From contig JAAXQE010000265.1 of assembly GCA_012974425.1 (NCBI GenBank), forward strand, positions 1 through 40,722: DNA of 40,722 nt. Direction: 5' to 3'. Positions 20,226-31,081 of this stretch are shown here, piece by piece. Each line of letters starts with the position of its first letter. Positions within the stretch are counted from its first letter, which is position 1. Origin of the DNA: Geopsychrobacter sp. (GTDB taxonomy: Bacteria; Desulfobacterota; Desulfuromonadia; Desulfuromonadales; Geopsychrobacteraceae). A program made the translations under genes and the position numbers. Below the pieces are notes generated by a model. The model made no database searches and was not told where the DNA came from. It saw only the letters and a program-made list of their open reading frames with translations.

Positions 20226-22157
20226 TCAGCTGTCGGCTTCACCGGGCTCAACAGAAGGTTCCGGCGCGACAGTGGGTTCAGCGGCCTCTGCACCCTTGGC
20301 GTCTGCAACAGCATCGGCAACCGTTTCTGGCTGCGCCTGCTCCGGGAAGGAAATCTGCATGATTTCAGGCCCGTCGAGGGTTTCGCGTTCAAGCAGAGCT
20401 TCGGCCAGATCTTTCAACTGAACATTATGCTTGGCAAGCAGGGCACGGGTTTTTTGATAGTTTTCCTTCACGATACGCCGGATCTCGTTGTCGATTTCGA
20501 TGGCGGTCGCTTCGCTGTAGTTCTTGACATGGCCCATGTCGCGGCCAAGGAAAACCTCTCCGCCCTCCTTCTCACCGAAGGTCAGGGGACCGATCTTTTC
20601 ACTCATTCCCCATTCGCAGACCATCTTGCGCGCGATTGCGGTAACGCGATCCAGATCGTTACTGGCGCCACTGGTGACCGACTCGAAGGTCATCTCCTCG
20701 GCAATCCGACCGCCGAGCAAAGCACAAATTTTGATATTCAAGCCGATCTCAGTTTCGTTGTATTTCTCTTCAGTCGGCAGATACATGGTGACCCCAAGGG
20801 CCCGACCGCGAGGAATGATCGAAACCTTATGCACCGGATCGGAGCCAGGGGTCAGCAACGACACCAGCGCATGCCCCGCTTCATGATAAGCGGTGACCTT
20901 CTTCTCCTCATCGGTGATAACCATCGACCGCCGCTCGGCGCCCATCAGCACCTTGTCTTTGGCGGCTTCAAAATCACCATTATCAACCTGGGTCTTGTTG
21001 CTGCGTGCGGCCAGCAGGGCGGCCTCATTGATCAGGTTCGCCAGATCCGCACCCGAGAACCCTGGGGTCCCCTTGGCAATAACATCCAGATTTACATCAT
21101 CGCTCATGGGAACCTTGCGCGAATGGACCTGAAGGATCCGGCTTCGTCCCTTAACGTCGGGGCGGGGCACCACAACCTGACGATCGAAACGCCCGGGTCT
21201 AAGCAATGCAGGGTCAAGAACATCGGGCCGGTTGGTCGCGGCGACCAGGATAACGCCTTCATTCGATTCGAAGCCGTCCATCTCAACCAGCAACTGGTTG
21301 AGGGTCTGCTCACGCTCATCGTGCCCGCCACCCAGGCCAGCCCCGCGGTGACGACCCACAGCATCGATCTCATCGATAAAGATGATACAGGGCGCATTCT
21401 TTTTTCCCTGCAGAAAGAGGTCGCGAACCCGACTGGCCCCTACCCCGACAAACATCTCCACAAAATCGGAACCGGAAATCGTATAGAACGGCACCCCGGC
21501 TTCACCGGCCACTGAGCGAGCCAGCAGGGTCTTACCAGTCCCTGGTGCACCGACCAGCAGCACGCCCTTGGGAATTTTGCCGCCGAGCTTGGTAAATTTC
21601 TTCGGATCCTTAAGGAATTCAACAACCTCCTCAAGTTCCTGCTTCGCCTCATCGACACCAGCGACATCCTTGAACGTCACCAACCCCTGAGTATCGGTCA
21701 ACAGCTTGGCCTTACTCTTACCGAAGCTCATCGCCTTGCCACCGCCAGACTGCATCTGGCGCATGAAGAAGATCCAGACCCCGATCAGGAGCAGAATAGG
21801 CCCCCAGGAGATCAGCAGGGTAAACCAGAACCCTTGATCATCAACCGGTTTGGCTTCGATCATAATCCCCTTCTCTTTTAATTCGGGGATCAACTCCATG
21901 TCAGGCGGCGCAGTGGTCAGAAACTTGGTGCCATCGTCCAAGGTTCCGGAAACCTGCGATCCCTGAATCGTGACATCAACGACCCGTCCCGACTCAATAT
22001 TGTCTAAGAGTTCGGTATAATTAATTTTTTGCTGGTCTGTCCCACGCTGACTCATCATGTTGAAGAGCATAATCATCAGCAAAGAGATGACTAGCCAAAG
22101 AGCGAGATTTTTCTGAAATTGACTCACTGGACCCCCTATGGAGTTCTTAAGCTGCAA
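20226..22157 (-). CDS. ftsH: ATP-dependent zinc metalloprotease FtsH
   Basis: AAA ([46 protein letters not shown]), HEAGH zinc site ([14 protein letters not shown]), N-terminal TM segments. Confidence 0.97.
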   Translation of the reverse strand: MQLKNSIGGPVSQFQKNLALWLVISLLMIMLFNMMSQRGTDQQKINYTELLDNIESGRVVDVTIQGSQVSGTLDDGTKFLTTAPPDMELIPELKEKGIMIEAKPVDDQGFWFTLLISWGPILLLIGVWIFFMRQMQSGGGKAMSFGKSKAKLLTDTQGLVTFKDVAGVDEAKQELEEVVEFLKDPKKFTKLGGKIPKGVLLVGAPGTGKTLLARSVAGEAGVPFYTISGSDFVEMFVGVGASRVRDLFLQGKKNAPCIIFIDEIDAVGRHRGAGLGGGHDEREQTLNQLLVEMDGFESNEGVILVAATNRPDVLDPALLRPGRFDRQVVVPRPDVKGRSRILQVHSRKVPMSDDVNLDVIAKGTPGFSGADLANLINEAALLAARSNKTQVDNGDFEAAKDKVLMGAERRSMVITDEEKKVTAYHEAGHALVSLLTPGSDPVHKVSIIPRGRALGVTMYLPTEEKYNETEIGLNIKICALLGGRIAEEMTFESVTSGASNDLDRVTAIARKMVCEWGMSEKIGPLTFGEKEGGEVFLGRDMGHVKNYSEATAIEIDNEIRRIVKENYQKTRALLAKHNVQLKDLAEALLERETLDGPEIMQISFPEQAQPETVADAVADAKGAEAAEPTVAPEPSVEPGEADS

Positions 22158-22253
22158 CAGACCCTAAACAGACCTGCCAAGTAGTGTAAAATTGTCGAAA
22201 AAACTATCATAAATAGAACGGACCCACAAGGGGTTTGTCAGCAAATCAACCGG

Positions 22254-23603
22254 CTAAAACAGCCTTACGACAAGGATTTTCCGACAATCCTCGCCAACCT
22301 GCGCAACGGTCGAATGACGAAGCCCAACCAACCACAAAATTTCACTCCGCCCCAGCAGCACTGGCAAGGAGAGACGCTGCTCTTTTTCGAGCTTGATATC
22401 GATCAGAAAATTCTTCAGTTTGCGCCTGCCTTCCATCCCGGAAGGGCGAAAATGATCGCCTGGCAGCGGGCCGCGCACCCACAACGGAAACTGTACCTGA
22501 GCCGCGTCAAACAGCGCGAATCCACAATCTGCGACGACCGGAGGAGTTTGCAGTTCAGCCAGCAAGGTTCGGCCATCAGGCAGCAACAAAGGCTCACCAA
22601 TCTCCAAGCGCAGATCGAATCCCTCAATTTTCGGAGCAGACTTACGTAACCAGAGTTGCTCATAGCGGCGCGCGGCCCAGCATTGGGGCAGATCAAGCTC
22701 AGCCTGAGAGCGCCCAGCGCGCAACAGCACCAGCAATGCCTCAAGGTGGACCGTCTCAATTCCCCGCAGGTCGCCACGCAAGAGACGCAGTCCCTCCCGC
22801 AACAGGCGCAATTGCAGCGCAGGATGACACTCAAGAAGCCGCAGTCGGTTCAAGCGCAGCCCATCGTTATCGGCCAGCAACAACTCGGGCCAAACCAAAG
22901 CGATCTGCTGCTGCCAGAAATCTTCCTCTAGCTGAAACTGGCGACTCAATGCTGTCAACCGCTGGGTGATCCGGGGATTATATTCACGTAACTCGGGTAA
23001 CAACTGATGCCGAATCCGGTTGCGCAGAAAACCGGTATCGGTGTTGCTGGCATCCTCCACCCAGTCAAGCTGGCGTTGCGCGGCATACTCCAGAATCTGT
23101 TGGCGCGAGAAATCGAGCAGGGGACGCCACCAGAGCCCGTCCAGCACAGCCATGCCCTGCAAGCCACTCTTACCACTGCCACGCAACAGCCGCTGCAAGA
23201 AGGTTTCGGCCTGATCGTCGCGATGATGGGCAAGCAGGATCCGCGCGCAGCCCTGCTCGGCAGCGTAACGCAGCAACGCCTCACGCCGCGCCTCACGTCC
23301 CGCCGTCTCGAGGCTCAAGCGGCGCTCCCTGGCCAGGGCAGGCACATCAACCGTTTCGACCTGGCAGGGGATATCCAAGCCGGAGCAGAGGTCCCGCACG
23401 AATTCAGCGTCCGCCCGGCTTGCGGGGCGGATCTGGTGGTCGAGATGCAGAACCTGCAGTCGAAGCGCGAATTTTGCAGCACTCCGCGCCAGCAGATCGA
23501 GCAGCACCACCGAATCGACCCCGCCCGAAACCGCGAGCAGTATCTCGGTGCCCTCGGTGAGCCCTGCGCGCCTAACAAGCCTCCTGAAATCCGTCTCCAT
23601 CAT
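22254..23603 (-). CDS. tilS: tRNA(Ile)-lysidine synthase
   Basis: PP-loop LLAVSGGVDSVVLLDLL, HHRDDQAETFLQRLLRGSGKSGLQGM. Start set at MMETDFRR; the listed ORF reads back through a terminator and a tRNA, so its first 48 residues are rejected. Confidence 0.92.
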   Translation of the reverse strand: MMETDFRRLVRRAGLTEGTEILLAVSGGVDSVVLLDLLARSAAKFALRLQVLHLDHQIRPASRADAEFVRDLCSGLDIPCQVETVDVPALARERRLSLETAGREARREALLRYAAEQGCARILLAHHRDDQAETFLQRLLRGSGKSGLQGMAVLDGLWWRPLLDFSRQQILEYAAQRQLDWVEDASNTDTGFLRNRIRHQLLPELREYNPRITQRLTALSRQFQLEEDFWQQQIALVWPELLLADNDGLRLNRLRLLECHPALQLRLLREGLRLLRGDLRGIETVHLEALLVLLRAGRSQAELDLPQCWAARRYEQLWLRKSAPKIEGFDLRLEIGEPLLLPDGRTLLAELQTPPVVADCGFALFDAAQVQFPLWVRGPLPGDHFRPSGMEGRRKLKNFLIDIKLEKEQRLSLPVLLGRSEILWLVGLRHSTVAQVGEDCRKILVVRLF

Positions 23604-23656
23604 ACCCTCGACCCTACGCAGCCCTACGCCTAACCTGCCCACGAGGACTATAAACC

Positions 23657-23693
23657 AAAAAAGCCCTCCCCGAAACCGGGAAGGGCTTTTTTT
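23657..23693 (-). terminator. Rho-independent terminator of the tRNA transcript
   Basis: Minus strand AAAAAAAGCCCTTCCCGGTTTCGGGGAGGGCTTTTTT between tRNA-Met and tilS. Confidence 0.8.
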
Positions 23694-23696
23694 GAA

Positions 23697-23773
23697 TGGT
23701 GGCGGTGCAGAGATTCGAACTCCGGACACTGCGGATATGAGCCGCATGCTCTAACCAACTGAGCTACACCGCC
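23697..23773 (-). tRNA. tRNA-Met (CAU), probable elongator
   Basis: Minus strand GGCGGTGTAGCTCAGTTGGTTAGAGCATGCGGCTCATATCCGCAGTGTCCGGAGTTCGAATCTCTGCACCGCCACCA folds as a cloverleaf; anticodon CAT; encoded CCA. Elongator Met favoured over Ile2 by the acceptor stem, not proven. Confidence 0.9.
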
Positions 23774-23811
23774 GAAATTATCTTAACTCCTTTAATAAGG
23801 AGGATCGACTT

Positions 23812-23888
<77 letters not shown>

Positions 23889-23957
23889 ACACGAGGCAGG
23901 AAAGTAGTACCCCACCGAAAAAAAGTCAAGCCTAAAAACGGACATTCAGCTAACCAC

Positions 23958-24746
23958 TCAGCGGCGCTTGGCAAAACCTTTTAATTTTTCCTTTTCTGCG
24001 GCATAAGCCTGAGCCTGAACGGCAGCGGCTTTATCGGCATAAGGGCCGAGCAGGACCCGATACCAGAGCCCTTTTTTCTGGAGATCGGCTTCAGCAATAA
24101 AAGTGGGATATCCCTTGCCCCCCAGCTCGTCTCTCAGCATTCCGGCATCGGCTGCAGAGCGGGAAGAGAAGACCTGAACGACCCAGCTTCCCCCTTTTGC
24201 AACTTGCGGCAGTCCACCAGGCAAAGGGGCCGACTCCTGCGTTAGCGGTGCGGCAACAGACGACCCAACAGCGAGCCTACCCTTTTCTTCCAGTGCCGGG
24301 GCCTTTGCTGCAAGGTCCTGCTTAATCAGGGCGACAATTTCGCCCTGTGAGGGTTTTTTTGGCGTAATCTCAAGGGCCGCACTCGCGGTTTTTTCGACGA
24401 CTATGGCACCAGTCTCGGGCGGCAAATTAATTCCGCTGCCAATCGGGGCCGTCTCGTCCTTTGAGAGGTTTTCGTAAAACGAAAGCTTTTCGGCAACCGG
24501 AGCTACGGCAACGGGTAAGGGCAGCGCAGGTGCAACCAGATTGTCATCGACGCTGATTTTTCGGGGCTGACTGACCTGCGCAACGCCAACAGCTTCTCCG
24601 CCATGCCTGCCGACAACGACACCCAGCACAAAACTGACGACCGAGATAACCAGCACCAACCCAACCAATAGCACGGCCTGCTTCTTCTCAAGCCGGCGCT
24701 GAACGCGGGTTTTGGTTGTCGCCCGCATATCCATCCCTGTCCCCAT
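23958..24746 (-). CDS. SPOR domain membrane protein
   Basis: N-terminal TM (VLLVGLVLVISVVSFVLGVVVG); C-terminal SPOR-like repeat (SWVVQVFSSRSAADAGMLRDELGGKGYPTFIAEADLQKKGLWYRVLLGPYADKAAA). Confidence 0.85.
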   Translation of the reverse strand: MGTGMDMRATTKTRVQRRLEKKQAVLLVGLVLVISVVSFVLGVVVGRHGGEAVGVAQVSQPRKISVDDNLVAPALPLPVAVAPVAEKLSFYENLSKDETAPIGSGINLPPETGAIVVEKTASAALEITPKKPSQGEIVALIKQDLAAKAPALEEKGRLAVGSSVAAPLTQESAPLPGGLPQVAKGGSWVVQVFSSRSAADAGMLRDELGGKGYPTFIAEADLQKKGLWYRVLLGPYADKAAAVQAQAYAAEKEKLKGFAKRR

Positions 24747-24786
24747 ATCAAATATCTCCGTAAAGCACCTGGTTATTTGCTTAAAT

Positions 24787-25104
24787 TCATGGTGTGCTGC
24801 TCTCGTCAGAGAACTGGTAGATCAACTCCCCCTCACGCACCATCCCCAACTCCTTGCGTGCAAGTTGCTCCCAATGGTCGCGATCCTTTTTCAACAACTG
24901 GATCTCTGCGCGCAATTTCACCTTCTGCTCTTGCAATGCCGCTAACTGCTGCTCAAGGTCCTGCTTATGCTGATAAGACTGTAGAGCCCGCAAGGCGCCG
25001 CGCTCCCCCAGGAGGGCGAAGCCGAACATCACCAGCACGATCAGAATCAGCCAGAGCGGAATCATCTTGTTTACCGGCAAACCCGGTTCAATGCCTGCGG
25101 CCAA
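24787..25104 (-). CDS. Septum formation initiator family protein (FtsB/DivIC-like)
   Basis: Short protein with TM followed by coiled coil (LEQQLAALQEQKVKLRAEIQLLKKDRDHWEQLARKELGMVREGELIYQF). The start may be internal. Confidence 0.85.
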   Translation of the reverse strand: MAAGIEPGLPVNKMIPLWLILIVLVMFGFALLGERGALRALQSYQHKQDLEQQLAALQEQKVKLRAEIQLLKKDRDHWEQLARKELGMVREGELIYQFSDESSTP

Positions 25105-25193
25105 TCAAGCCTCCTCAATGCGGGGTTGAGCTTCGCACGCTCGACCTGCAGCGTCAACCGTTAGCCGGCCCCAGTTACTCATTCTGACCCATA

Positions 25194-27248
25194 CTACCTA
25201 CCGAAACGGCCAACCTCGCCGATACCGCTCAGAGTCAAAGTAAACATGATCGAGCGCTCTTCTTCACGATCCCGCAGCATCACATTCAAGCCCCAGCACT
25301 GTTGACGCAAGTCGAGGCCGAGCACCTGTTCGAGGCGCTTTGATTCCAGGAGGTCATATCGCTGCTCATAGTGCAGATAGAGGGGTTTCAGCAAGGCGAT
25401 ATCAAAGTTAAAATTGAGATTATCGACCTTCCCCACATCGGTGACCGGCAGATGCTTATGATAGGCAACCCCCAAACTGTTGCCCCTGCCGTCAGCCAGG
25501 CTGCCATCAAGCGTAAAATCAGGGATACGGTTCAGATCCATATCATAAGAGAGATCGAGGCCGAGCTCACTATGGGTTGTCGGCTTCGTAATCAACTGAA
25601 TCCGCAGATCAGTGAATGGTTCGACATCCTCTGCCGCGTTCAAATCGTAATCCTGCGACAGTTTCAACCAGGCGACCTCTCGCTGGGTCTCTGCGCCCTC
25701 GGTCCCAAGCCACTTGCCGGTCAAACGCGTCACGAAAGCATAGCCCAGCGTATTGCGTTCGGCAGAACGGTCGTAGCGATCAAAAGCGGGCAACTCAGCA
25801 AAAAGATTTTCTTCGCTCCAATTATAATTGATCTCCGGCTCGATGCCGTGCAGCCAGCTGCGCTCTCCACCGCCATAAACCCTGGACAGGCTACTCGACA
25901 ACCTGGCCCTGGTGGCTGAGCTGCCTGATGAGGTCGCCAGGTCCGGTTCAATCCCAAAGTACTGGCGCTGGCGATAGCTGTACTCGGAATCAAATTCGAT
26001 CCCCTTGAACAGAAAGCCATGCACCCCGAGGGTCGGACGGAGCATCAACCGTTGCCCGCTAGCACCCTGGTCGCGCCTGAAGTTGACATAGGAAGATTCG
26101 AGCCCCAGATAAAGGGGGGTCTTCCCAATCCGCCAGGGGGCGATTGAATAATCGAGCAAGGGTGCAGACTGCCAGGGCTGGGGATCATCGGCCTCCAGAT
26201 CCTTTATCGACTTATACTGAGCCGTCAGGCTGGCCTTTGACCAGCGCCGGTTCACAAACAGGCTGCTGATAACTTTCTGCTTATTATATTCAGGAGCAAT
26301 TTCCCCATAATCTGAAAAATAGCCAGTCCCATTCACGTACTCGGCATCCGCCACCAGTCGGGTGTCATCGCCGAGCTGTCCAAAATGCTCCCAGTCAAAC
26401 GCCCAGGGGTTGTTCCCATCCTTGGCAAAGACCGTATAGGCACTAAATTCACCACGCTGTTTACGCCCGAAGATATAGCGATACTCAAGCCCCGCGCCTG
26501 TGCCGAGGCGCGACATATGGTCCAGGTAAAAGGTCGCATCCATGTTGCGTCCCAGCACCTGATACCAGGCGGTCGAGAACTCGGTGCCTTTCTTGTCGGA
26601 AACATTGAGGCGCGACACCAAGAAACCCGATTCACGCTCTGTCTTTATCGGCAGCACCACATAGGGGAGATAGAAGGCAGGGATACCCTTAATATAAACC
26701 AGGGCATGCTTGGCGGTCAGATAACGACCGATGGTCACATCGGCAACAGCGGAACCGAGTGACCAGGCCGGATCCGCGGAATCACACAGAGTAAAGTGGC
26801 CCTTGTAAACCCGAAACCTATTCGGCCCCAGTCGCTCAAGGCGTTGACCGGAGACGCGCAGAGAGTTTGTCTGCCAGAAGGCCTCACCCTCTTCGACGAC
26901 ACCGGTGCCCTGTTGCAGATTGTAGGTAATACGCTTACCAGTCAGTACTTCAGCCGGGCCGGAAACACGCGCATTACCAGAGGCTTCAACCTCACCGGTT
27001 TGCTTATTCCACCAGAGCTGGTCGCTGGTTAACTGCACCGCCCCCTGTGACAAACGCGCCTTGCCCTGGGCATGGTATAGACCGCGTGCCTCATCAAAGC
27101 TAAGTTGATCAGCCTCAAGATCGACCGGAGCATCAGAGTCATGTTGAGAGAGTTCAAGTGCGACAGCGGGCTGAGCCCAGAACAGCAAAAGCACAAGCAG
27201 ACATAGCGATCGTAATCTCAAGCCGAAGCTCCCGTCAATTCCAAGCAC
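25194..27248 (-). CDS. lptD: LPS-assembly protein LptD
   Basis: Signal peptide, OstA-like N-terminus (VDLEADQLSFDEARGLYHAQGKARLSQGAVQLTSDQLWWNKQTGEVEASGNARV), ITYNLQQGTGVVEEG and beta-barrel-like C-terminus. Confidence 0.88.
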   Translation of the reverse strand: MLGIDGSFGLRLRSLCLLVLLLFWAQPAVALELSQHDSDAPVDLEADQLSFDEARGLYHAQGKARLSQGAVQLTSDQLWWNKQTGEVEASGNARVSGPAEVLTGKRITYNLQQGTGVVEEGEAFWQTNSLRVSGQRLERLGPNRFRVYKGHFTLCDSADPAWSLGSAVADVTIGRYLTAKHALVYIKGIPAFYLPYVVLPIKTERESGFLVSRLNVSDKKGTEFSTAWYQVLGRNMDATFYLDHMSRLGTGAGLEYRYIFGRKQRGEFSAYTVFAKDGNNPWAFDWEHFGQLGDDTRLVADAEYVNGTGYFSDYGEIAPEYNKQKVISSLFVNRRWSKASLTAQYKSIKDLEADDPQPWQSAPLLDYSIAPWRIGKTPLYLGLESSYVNFRRDQGASGQRLMLRPTLGVHGFLFKGIEFDSEYSYRQRQYFGIEPDLATSSGSSATRARLSSSLSRVYGGGERSWLHGIEPEINYNWSEENLFAELPAFDRYDRSAERNTLGYAFVTRLTGKWLGTEGAETQREVAWLKLSQDYDLNAAEDVEPFTDLRIQLITKPTTHSELGLDLSYDMDLNRIPDFTLDGSLADGRGNSLGVAYHKHLPVTDVGKVDNLNFNFDIALLKPLYLHYEQRYDLLESKRLEQVLGLDLRQQCWGLNVMLRDREEERSIMFTLTLSGIGEVGRFGR

Positions 27249-28468
27249 CGGTTGCGCACTGCGGCAACCAGGAAAAGTGAGCCGGCGACAAGAATCTTCT
27301 GCCCTGGACGGCGTATATCCAAGGCGCGTTGCAACGCTTCATGCGGGGTCGCCAAGGCCTCGGCCGCGACGCCCGCCGCGGCAGACAGCCTGACTATCTG
27401 TCCAGGCGAGTGAGACTCCTCAGCATCGAGTTCGGTAACCAGAACCCTTGCCGAATGCGCCAAGAGTGGTGTTAGAATCCCCTGGGCATCCTTATCCGCC
27501 TTGAGTGCAACCACCCAGATCAAATCATGCAAATCCTGCTCGGCCAGATAGGCCGCGAGGGCAAGTGCAGCATGAGGATTGTGCGCGCCATCGAGGAGAA
27601 TATCGCCACACCATTCCAGGCGCCCCGGCCATCGCAAAACGGACAACGCCTCAAGAGTGACAGCAGGATCGAGGGCCCCCAGCAGGTGCTCTGCCGCAGC
27701 AATCGCCACCGATATATTCTCACGCTGATAGAGCCCGGCAAGGCCAGTCTCTAGCTCCGCCAACAAGGTTCGTCCCCGGTAATTAAAGGGCCGGGGCGGC
27801 ATATCCCAATGAAAATCGCGTGCCGCCAGAAAGAAGGGCGAGCTGTTCTCATCCGCGTGCGCCTGCAAAACCTCCAGCGCTTCAGACTCTTGTCGCGCAC
27901 TCAGCACCGGCACCCCAGGCTTGATAATCCCGGCCTTCTCTGCAGCAACCTGCGCCAGTCTCTCTCCGAGGTGCGCGGTATGGTCGAGGGCAATCGGGGT
28001 AATAATGCTTAAATGAGGAGTGACAACATTGGTAGAATCGAGTCGGCCGCCGAGTCCGGTCTCCAGGATCACCCAATCAACGGCCTGCAGGGCGAAAACC
28101 CGCAGTGCCATAGCCGTAGTGAATTCGAAGAATGTCGGGGTGAGGTCTGCTACGCAGCTGCGAATCGCCTCGGTCTGGCTCACGACCTCGGCCTCGCTGA
28201 TCGGCCGGTTATCGATGCGAATCCGCTCGGTAAAACTATGCAGATGGGGGGACGTATAAAGACCGGTGCGCAGCCCATGACTGCGCAGGATCAGCTCGAG
28301 AGCGGCCGCGGTCGAACCCTTGCCGTTGGTCCCGGCGATATGGACAATCCGCAACTTCTGCTGCGGATTGTCCAAACGATCAAGCAGCCTCCTGGTATTC
28401 TCCAGCCCGAGCTTTATTCCGAAATGCTGCAGGCCGTAGAGATACTCAAGGCTGGACGGATAGTCCAT
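27218..28468 (-). CDS. folC: Bifunctional folylpolyglutamate synthase / dihydrofolate synthase
   Basis: VHIAGTNGKGSTAAALELILRSHGLRTGLYTSPHLHSFTERIRI...LDGAHNPHAALALAAYL. Confidence 0.94.
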   Translation of the reverse strand: MDYPSSLEYLYGLQHFGIKLGLENTRRLLDRLDNPQQKLRIVHIAGTNGKGSTAAALELILRSHGLRTGLYTSPHLHSFTERIRIDNRPISEAEVVSQTEAIRSCVADLTPTFFEFTTAMALRVFALQAVDWVILETGLGGRLDSTNVVTPHLSIITPIALDHTAHLGERLAQVAAEKAGIIKPGVPVLSARQESEALEVLQAHADENSSPFFLAARDFHWDMPPRPFNYRGRTLLAELETGLAGLYQRENISVAIAAAEHLLGALDPAVTLEALSVLRWPGRLEWCGDILLDGAHNPHAALALAAYLAEQDLHDLIWVVALKADKDAQGILTPLLAHSARVLVTELDAEESHSPGQIVRLSAAAGVAAEALATPHEALQRALDIRRPGQKILVAGSLFLVAAVRNRCLELTGASA

Positions 28469-28475
28469 GTTGGTA

Positions 28476-29324
28476 TCAACTTTTGGTGAAGATGTGCAGG
28501 ATTTGCGAAAGACGTTGCTTCATCTCGTTGCGCGGCACGATCATATCGACCATGCCGTGCTCGAGCAGAAACTCCGAACGCTGGAAACCATCCGGCAGGG
28601 TCTGCCGGATGGTCTGCTCTATGACGCGCGGACCGGCGAAGCCGATCAAGGCACGTGGCTCTGCCATGTTGATATCACCCAGCATGGCAAAACTGGCGGT
28701 CACGCCACCGGTGGTGGGATCGGTCAAAACCGAGATAAACGGGATGCCAGCCGCTTTCAGTTTAGCCAGCGCCGCGCTGGTTTTTGCCATCTGCATCAGG
28801 GAGAGAATACTCTCCTGCATCCGCGCCCCACCAGATGAACTGAAGATCAGGACCGGAGCCTTGACCTCAATGCCCTTCTCGATGGCCCGCGTCAGTTTCT
28901 CACCCACGACTGAGCCCATGCTGCCGCCCATGAAGGAGAAATCAAAGACGCCGACAATCACCGGCAAGCTCTCGATGGTGCCACTCCCGCAGATCACCGC
29001 ATCGCCATCACCGGCTTTTTTAACCGCGTCACGGATACGGTCTTTATATTTTTTCGAATCCTTGAACTCCAGAAAGTCGACGGAACGGATCTTGGCGTCC
29101 ATCTCGACAAAAGAATCTTCATCCAGAATAAGCTTGATCCGCTCCCGCGCGCTGATCCGAAAATGATAATCGCATTTCGGGCAAACATTCAAATTACGCG
29201 CAATCTCTTTGGCGTAGATGATCTCCTGACAATTTTTACACTTTGTCCAGACCCCTTCCGGCATCTGGGTTTTCTTGTTTTCTACTGCCGAGACCGGCGC
29301 TTTTTTGCGTTGGAACCAAGCCAT
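28476..29324 (-). CDS. accD: Acetyl-CoA carboxylase carboxyltransferase subunit beta
   Basis: Zinc ribbon ([27 protein letters not shown]), carboxyltransferase motifs ([45 protein letters not shown]). Confidence 0.96.
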   Translation of the reverse strand: MAWFQRKKAPVSAVENKKTQMPEGVWTKCKNCQEIIYAKEIARNLNVCPKCDYHFRISARERIKLILDEDSFVEMDAKIRSVDFLEFKDSKKYKDRIRDAVKKAGDGDAVICGSGTIESLPVIVGVFDFSFMGGSMGSVVGEKLTRAIEKGIEVKAPVLIFSSSGGARMQESILSLMQMAKTSAALAKLKAAGIPFISVLTDPTTGGVTASFAMLGDINMAEPRALIGFAGPRVIEQTIRQTLPDGFQRSEFLLEHGMVDMIVPRNEMKQRLSQILHIFTKS

Positions 29325-29385
29325 GAATCAACCTCTCTTCCACAAAGTGTTTCTGATCTTGCGTCAGGAACACTGCGGATCTATG

Positions 29386-30141
29386 TCAGATCTCGAAAAT
29401 TTCGCCCCCATTTAGAACCGTCAAACGCGAATGGGGCACTTGCGACAGCTCTGCGTGCAGCTCGTCGAGATACTGCTGTTTCATATGAAATATGTACACC
29501 GGAACATCGTCCCGGTCCAGCTTTGTCAGCTGCTTTTCGAGCATTGCGGGGGTCATGTGTCCGCTTTTTAGCGCCAAGCCCTCGAGTCGGTTCGTAAAAT
29601 GAGGTCTCAATAAATGCCGCAGCTAAGTTTGCGCATTCGCGACCCAGCGTCCAGATCGACTCGGTATCACCGGTGTCCCCCGAATAAAGAAAGCCACTAT
29701 TTTCATCTTCAAACAGATAACCGACCGTATGAACCGGGTGGTTGGTCTGCTCCCAGCTGATCTGCAGCCCGGCAATGACAACCGGCCCCTCATCAGGCAG
29801 GGGACAATACTGCAACACCGGATTCTCTGGATTTGGAATTCGGGTAAAATCGGGCCAGACCAGATCATTGAGCAGGTACTCATGAACCCTGTCAAGAACC
29901 GGTTGCGGCCCCCAGACCCGAATCGGCTGCTGGCGAAGGCCAAAGACATTATCGGCCAGAAATGCCAGATTGACCATATGATCAAGATGGGCATGGGTCA
30001 GTAGCACATCGTTGATCAGTGCTTGATTTTCCAGACTGAGGCCGCCCCGGCATCAAGGAGCAGTCGCTGATCAATCAGCAGGCTGCGGGCATGAAAACCA
30101 GGTGCCCGCGATCCACTGCTGCCAAGAACCTTGACTCGCAT
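29386..30141 (-). pseudogene. Metallo-beta-lactamase-fold hydrolase (class II cNMP phosphodiesterase-like?), split by two compensating 1-nt frameshifts
   Basis: Three minus-strand reading segments join to one protein: MRVKVLGSSGSRAPGFHARSLLIDQRLLLDAGG / GLSLENQALINDVLLTHAHLDHM...AAAFIETSF / TNRLEGLALKSGHMTPAMLEKQLTKLDRDDVPVYIFHMKQQYLDELHAELSQVPHSRLTVLNGGEIFEI. First and last segments share a frame. Confidence 0.8.
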
Positions 30142-30179
30142 CTATCATTCCTCTTTTTAGAGTTCAGAAGGGTCTGTGC

Positions 30180-30983
30180 TTAACGACAGCCGTCCAGAGC
30201 CTGCCTGAGTTCACTGATGAAATCGTGGACCCTGTGCTGCAGTTCTGAGCCTTGACCATGCTCGGCAATAACCTTGACCAAGGCACTCCCGACGACCACG
30301 GCGTCGGCATAACTCCCGACGCTGGCAGCATCCTCAGGTGTGGTTATGCCAAAACCGACCCCAACCGGAATCGGGCTTAAGCTACGCACCTCGGTCACCG
30401 CCTGACGAATCTCTTCAGGCTCAAGCCGGCGCGAACCGGTGACACCGGTCATCGAAACATAGTAGAGATAACCGCTCCCCAGCTCGGCCAGATACTTCAT
30501 CCGCGCAGGAGGAGTCGTTGGCGCCAGCAGGTTAATCATATCGATCCCGGCCTGCTGCAGCGAGGGCAGGACCTCGTCGGACTCTTCGGGCGGCAGATCG
30601 ACCAGCAAGAGGCCATCAACTCCGCTGGCAGCGGCATCACGGGCAAACCTCTCCACCCCGTAGCGATAGACAGGATTGAAGTAGCCCATCAAGACAATCG
30701 GCACCTGGCAGTCCTTACGCACCTCGGCAACCAGCTGCAATACCCCGGCAAGGCTGGTCCCAGCGGCCAAGGCACGCTCTGAAGACGCCTGGATGGTAGG
30801 TCCGTCGGCAGAGGGATCGGAAAAAGGGAAGCCCAACTCCACCACATCTGCGCCAGCAGCGGCCAGGGTGCGAACCAGCTCAACACTGGTGGTAAGATCG
30901 GGATCACCGGCCGTAATAAAGGGGATCAGCCCGGGACGCCCCTGCTGCTTGAGTTGTGCAAATACCTGATCGATACGACTCAT
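30180..30983 (-). CDS. trpA: Tryptophan synthase alpha chain
   Basis: MSRIDQVFAQLKQQGRPGLIPFITAGDPDLTTS...VVELGFPFSDPSADGPTIQASSERAL. Confidence 0.96.
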   Translation of the reverse strand: MSRIDQVFAQLKQQGRPGLIPFITAGDPDLTTSVELVRTLAAAGADVVELGFPFSDPSADGPTIQASSERALAAGTSLAGVLQLVAEVRKDCQVPIVLMGYFNPVYRYGVERFARDAAASGVDGLLLVDLPPEESDEVLPSLQQAGIDMINLLAPTTPPARMKYLAELGSGYLYYVSMTGVTGSRRLEPEEIRQAVTEVRSLSPIPVGVGFGITTPEDAASVGSYADAVVVGSALVKVIAEHGQGSELQHRVHDFISELRQALDGCR

Positions 30984-31081
30984 CTTATTTCCTGAAATAT
31001 GTACGGTTCCGGCAACAAACCAAAGTGGCAAGACCAATTAAACATCAGCCTGTCGCAGTCTAATCGACCAGACGAGCGGTT

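Noticed and set aside
23604-23747. N-terminal extension of the tilS ORF (MRLISAVSGVRISAPPPFKKSPSRFRGGLF...)
   Set aside because: It reads through the 3' half of a tRNA gene and its rho-independent terminator; TilS homology begins after MMETDFRR.
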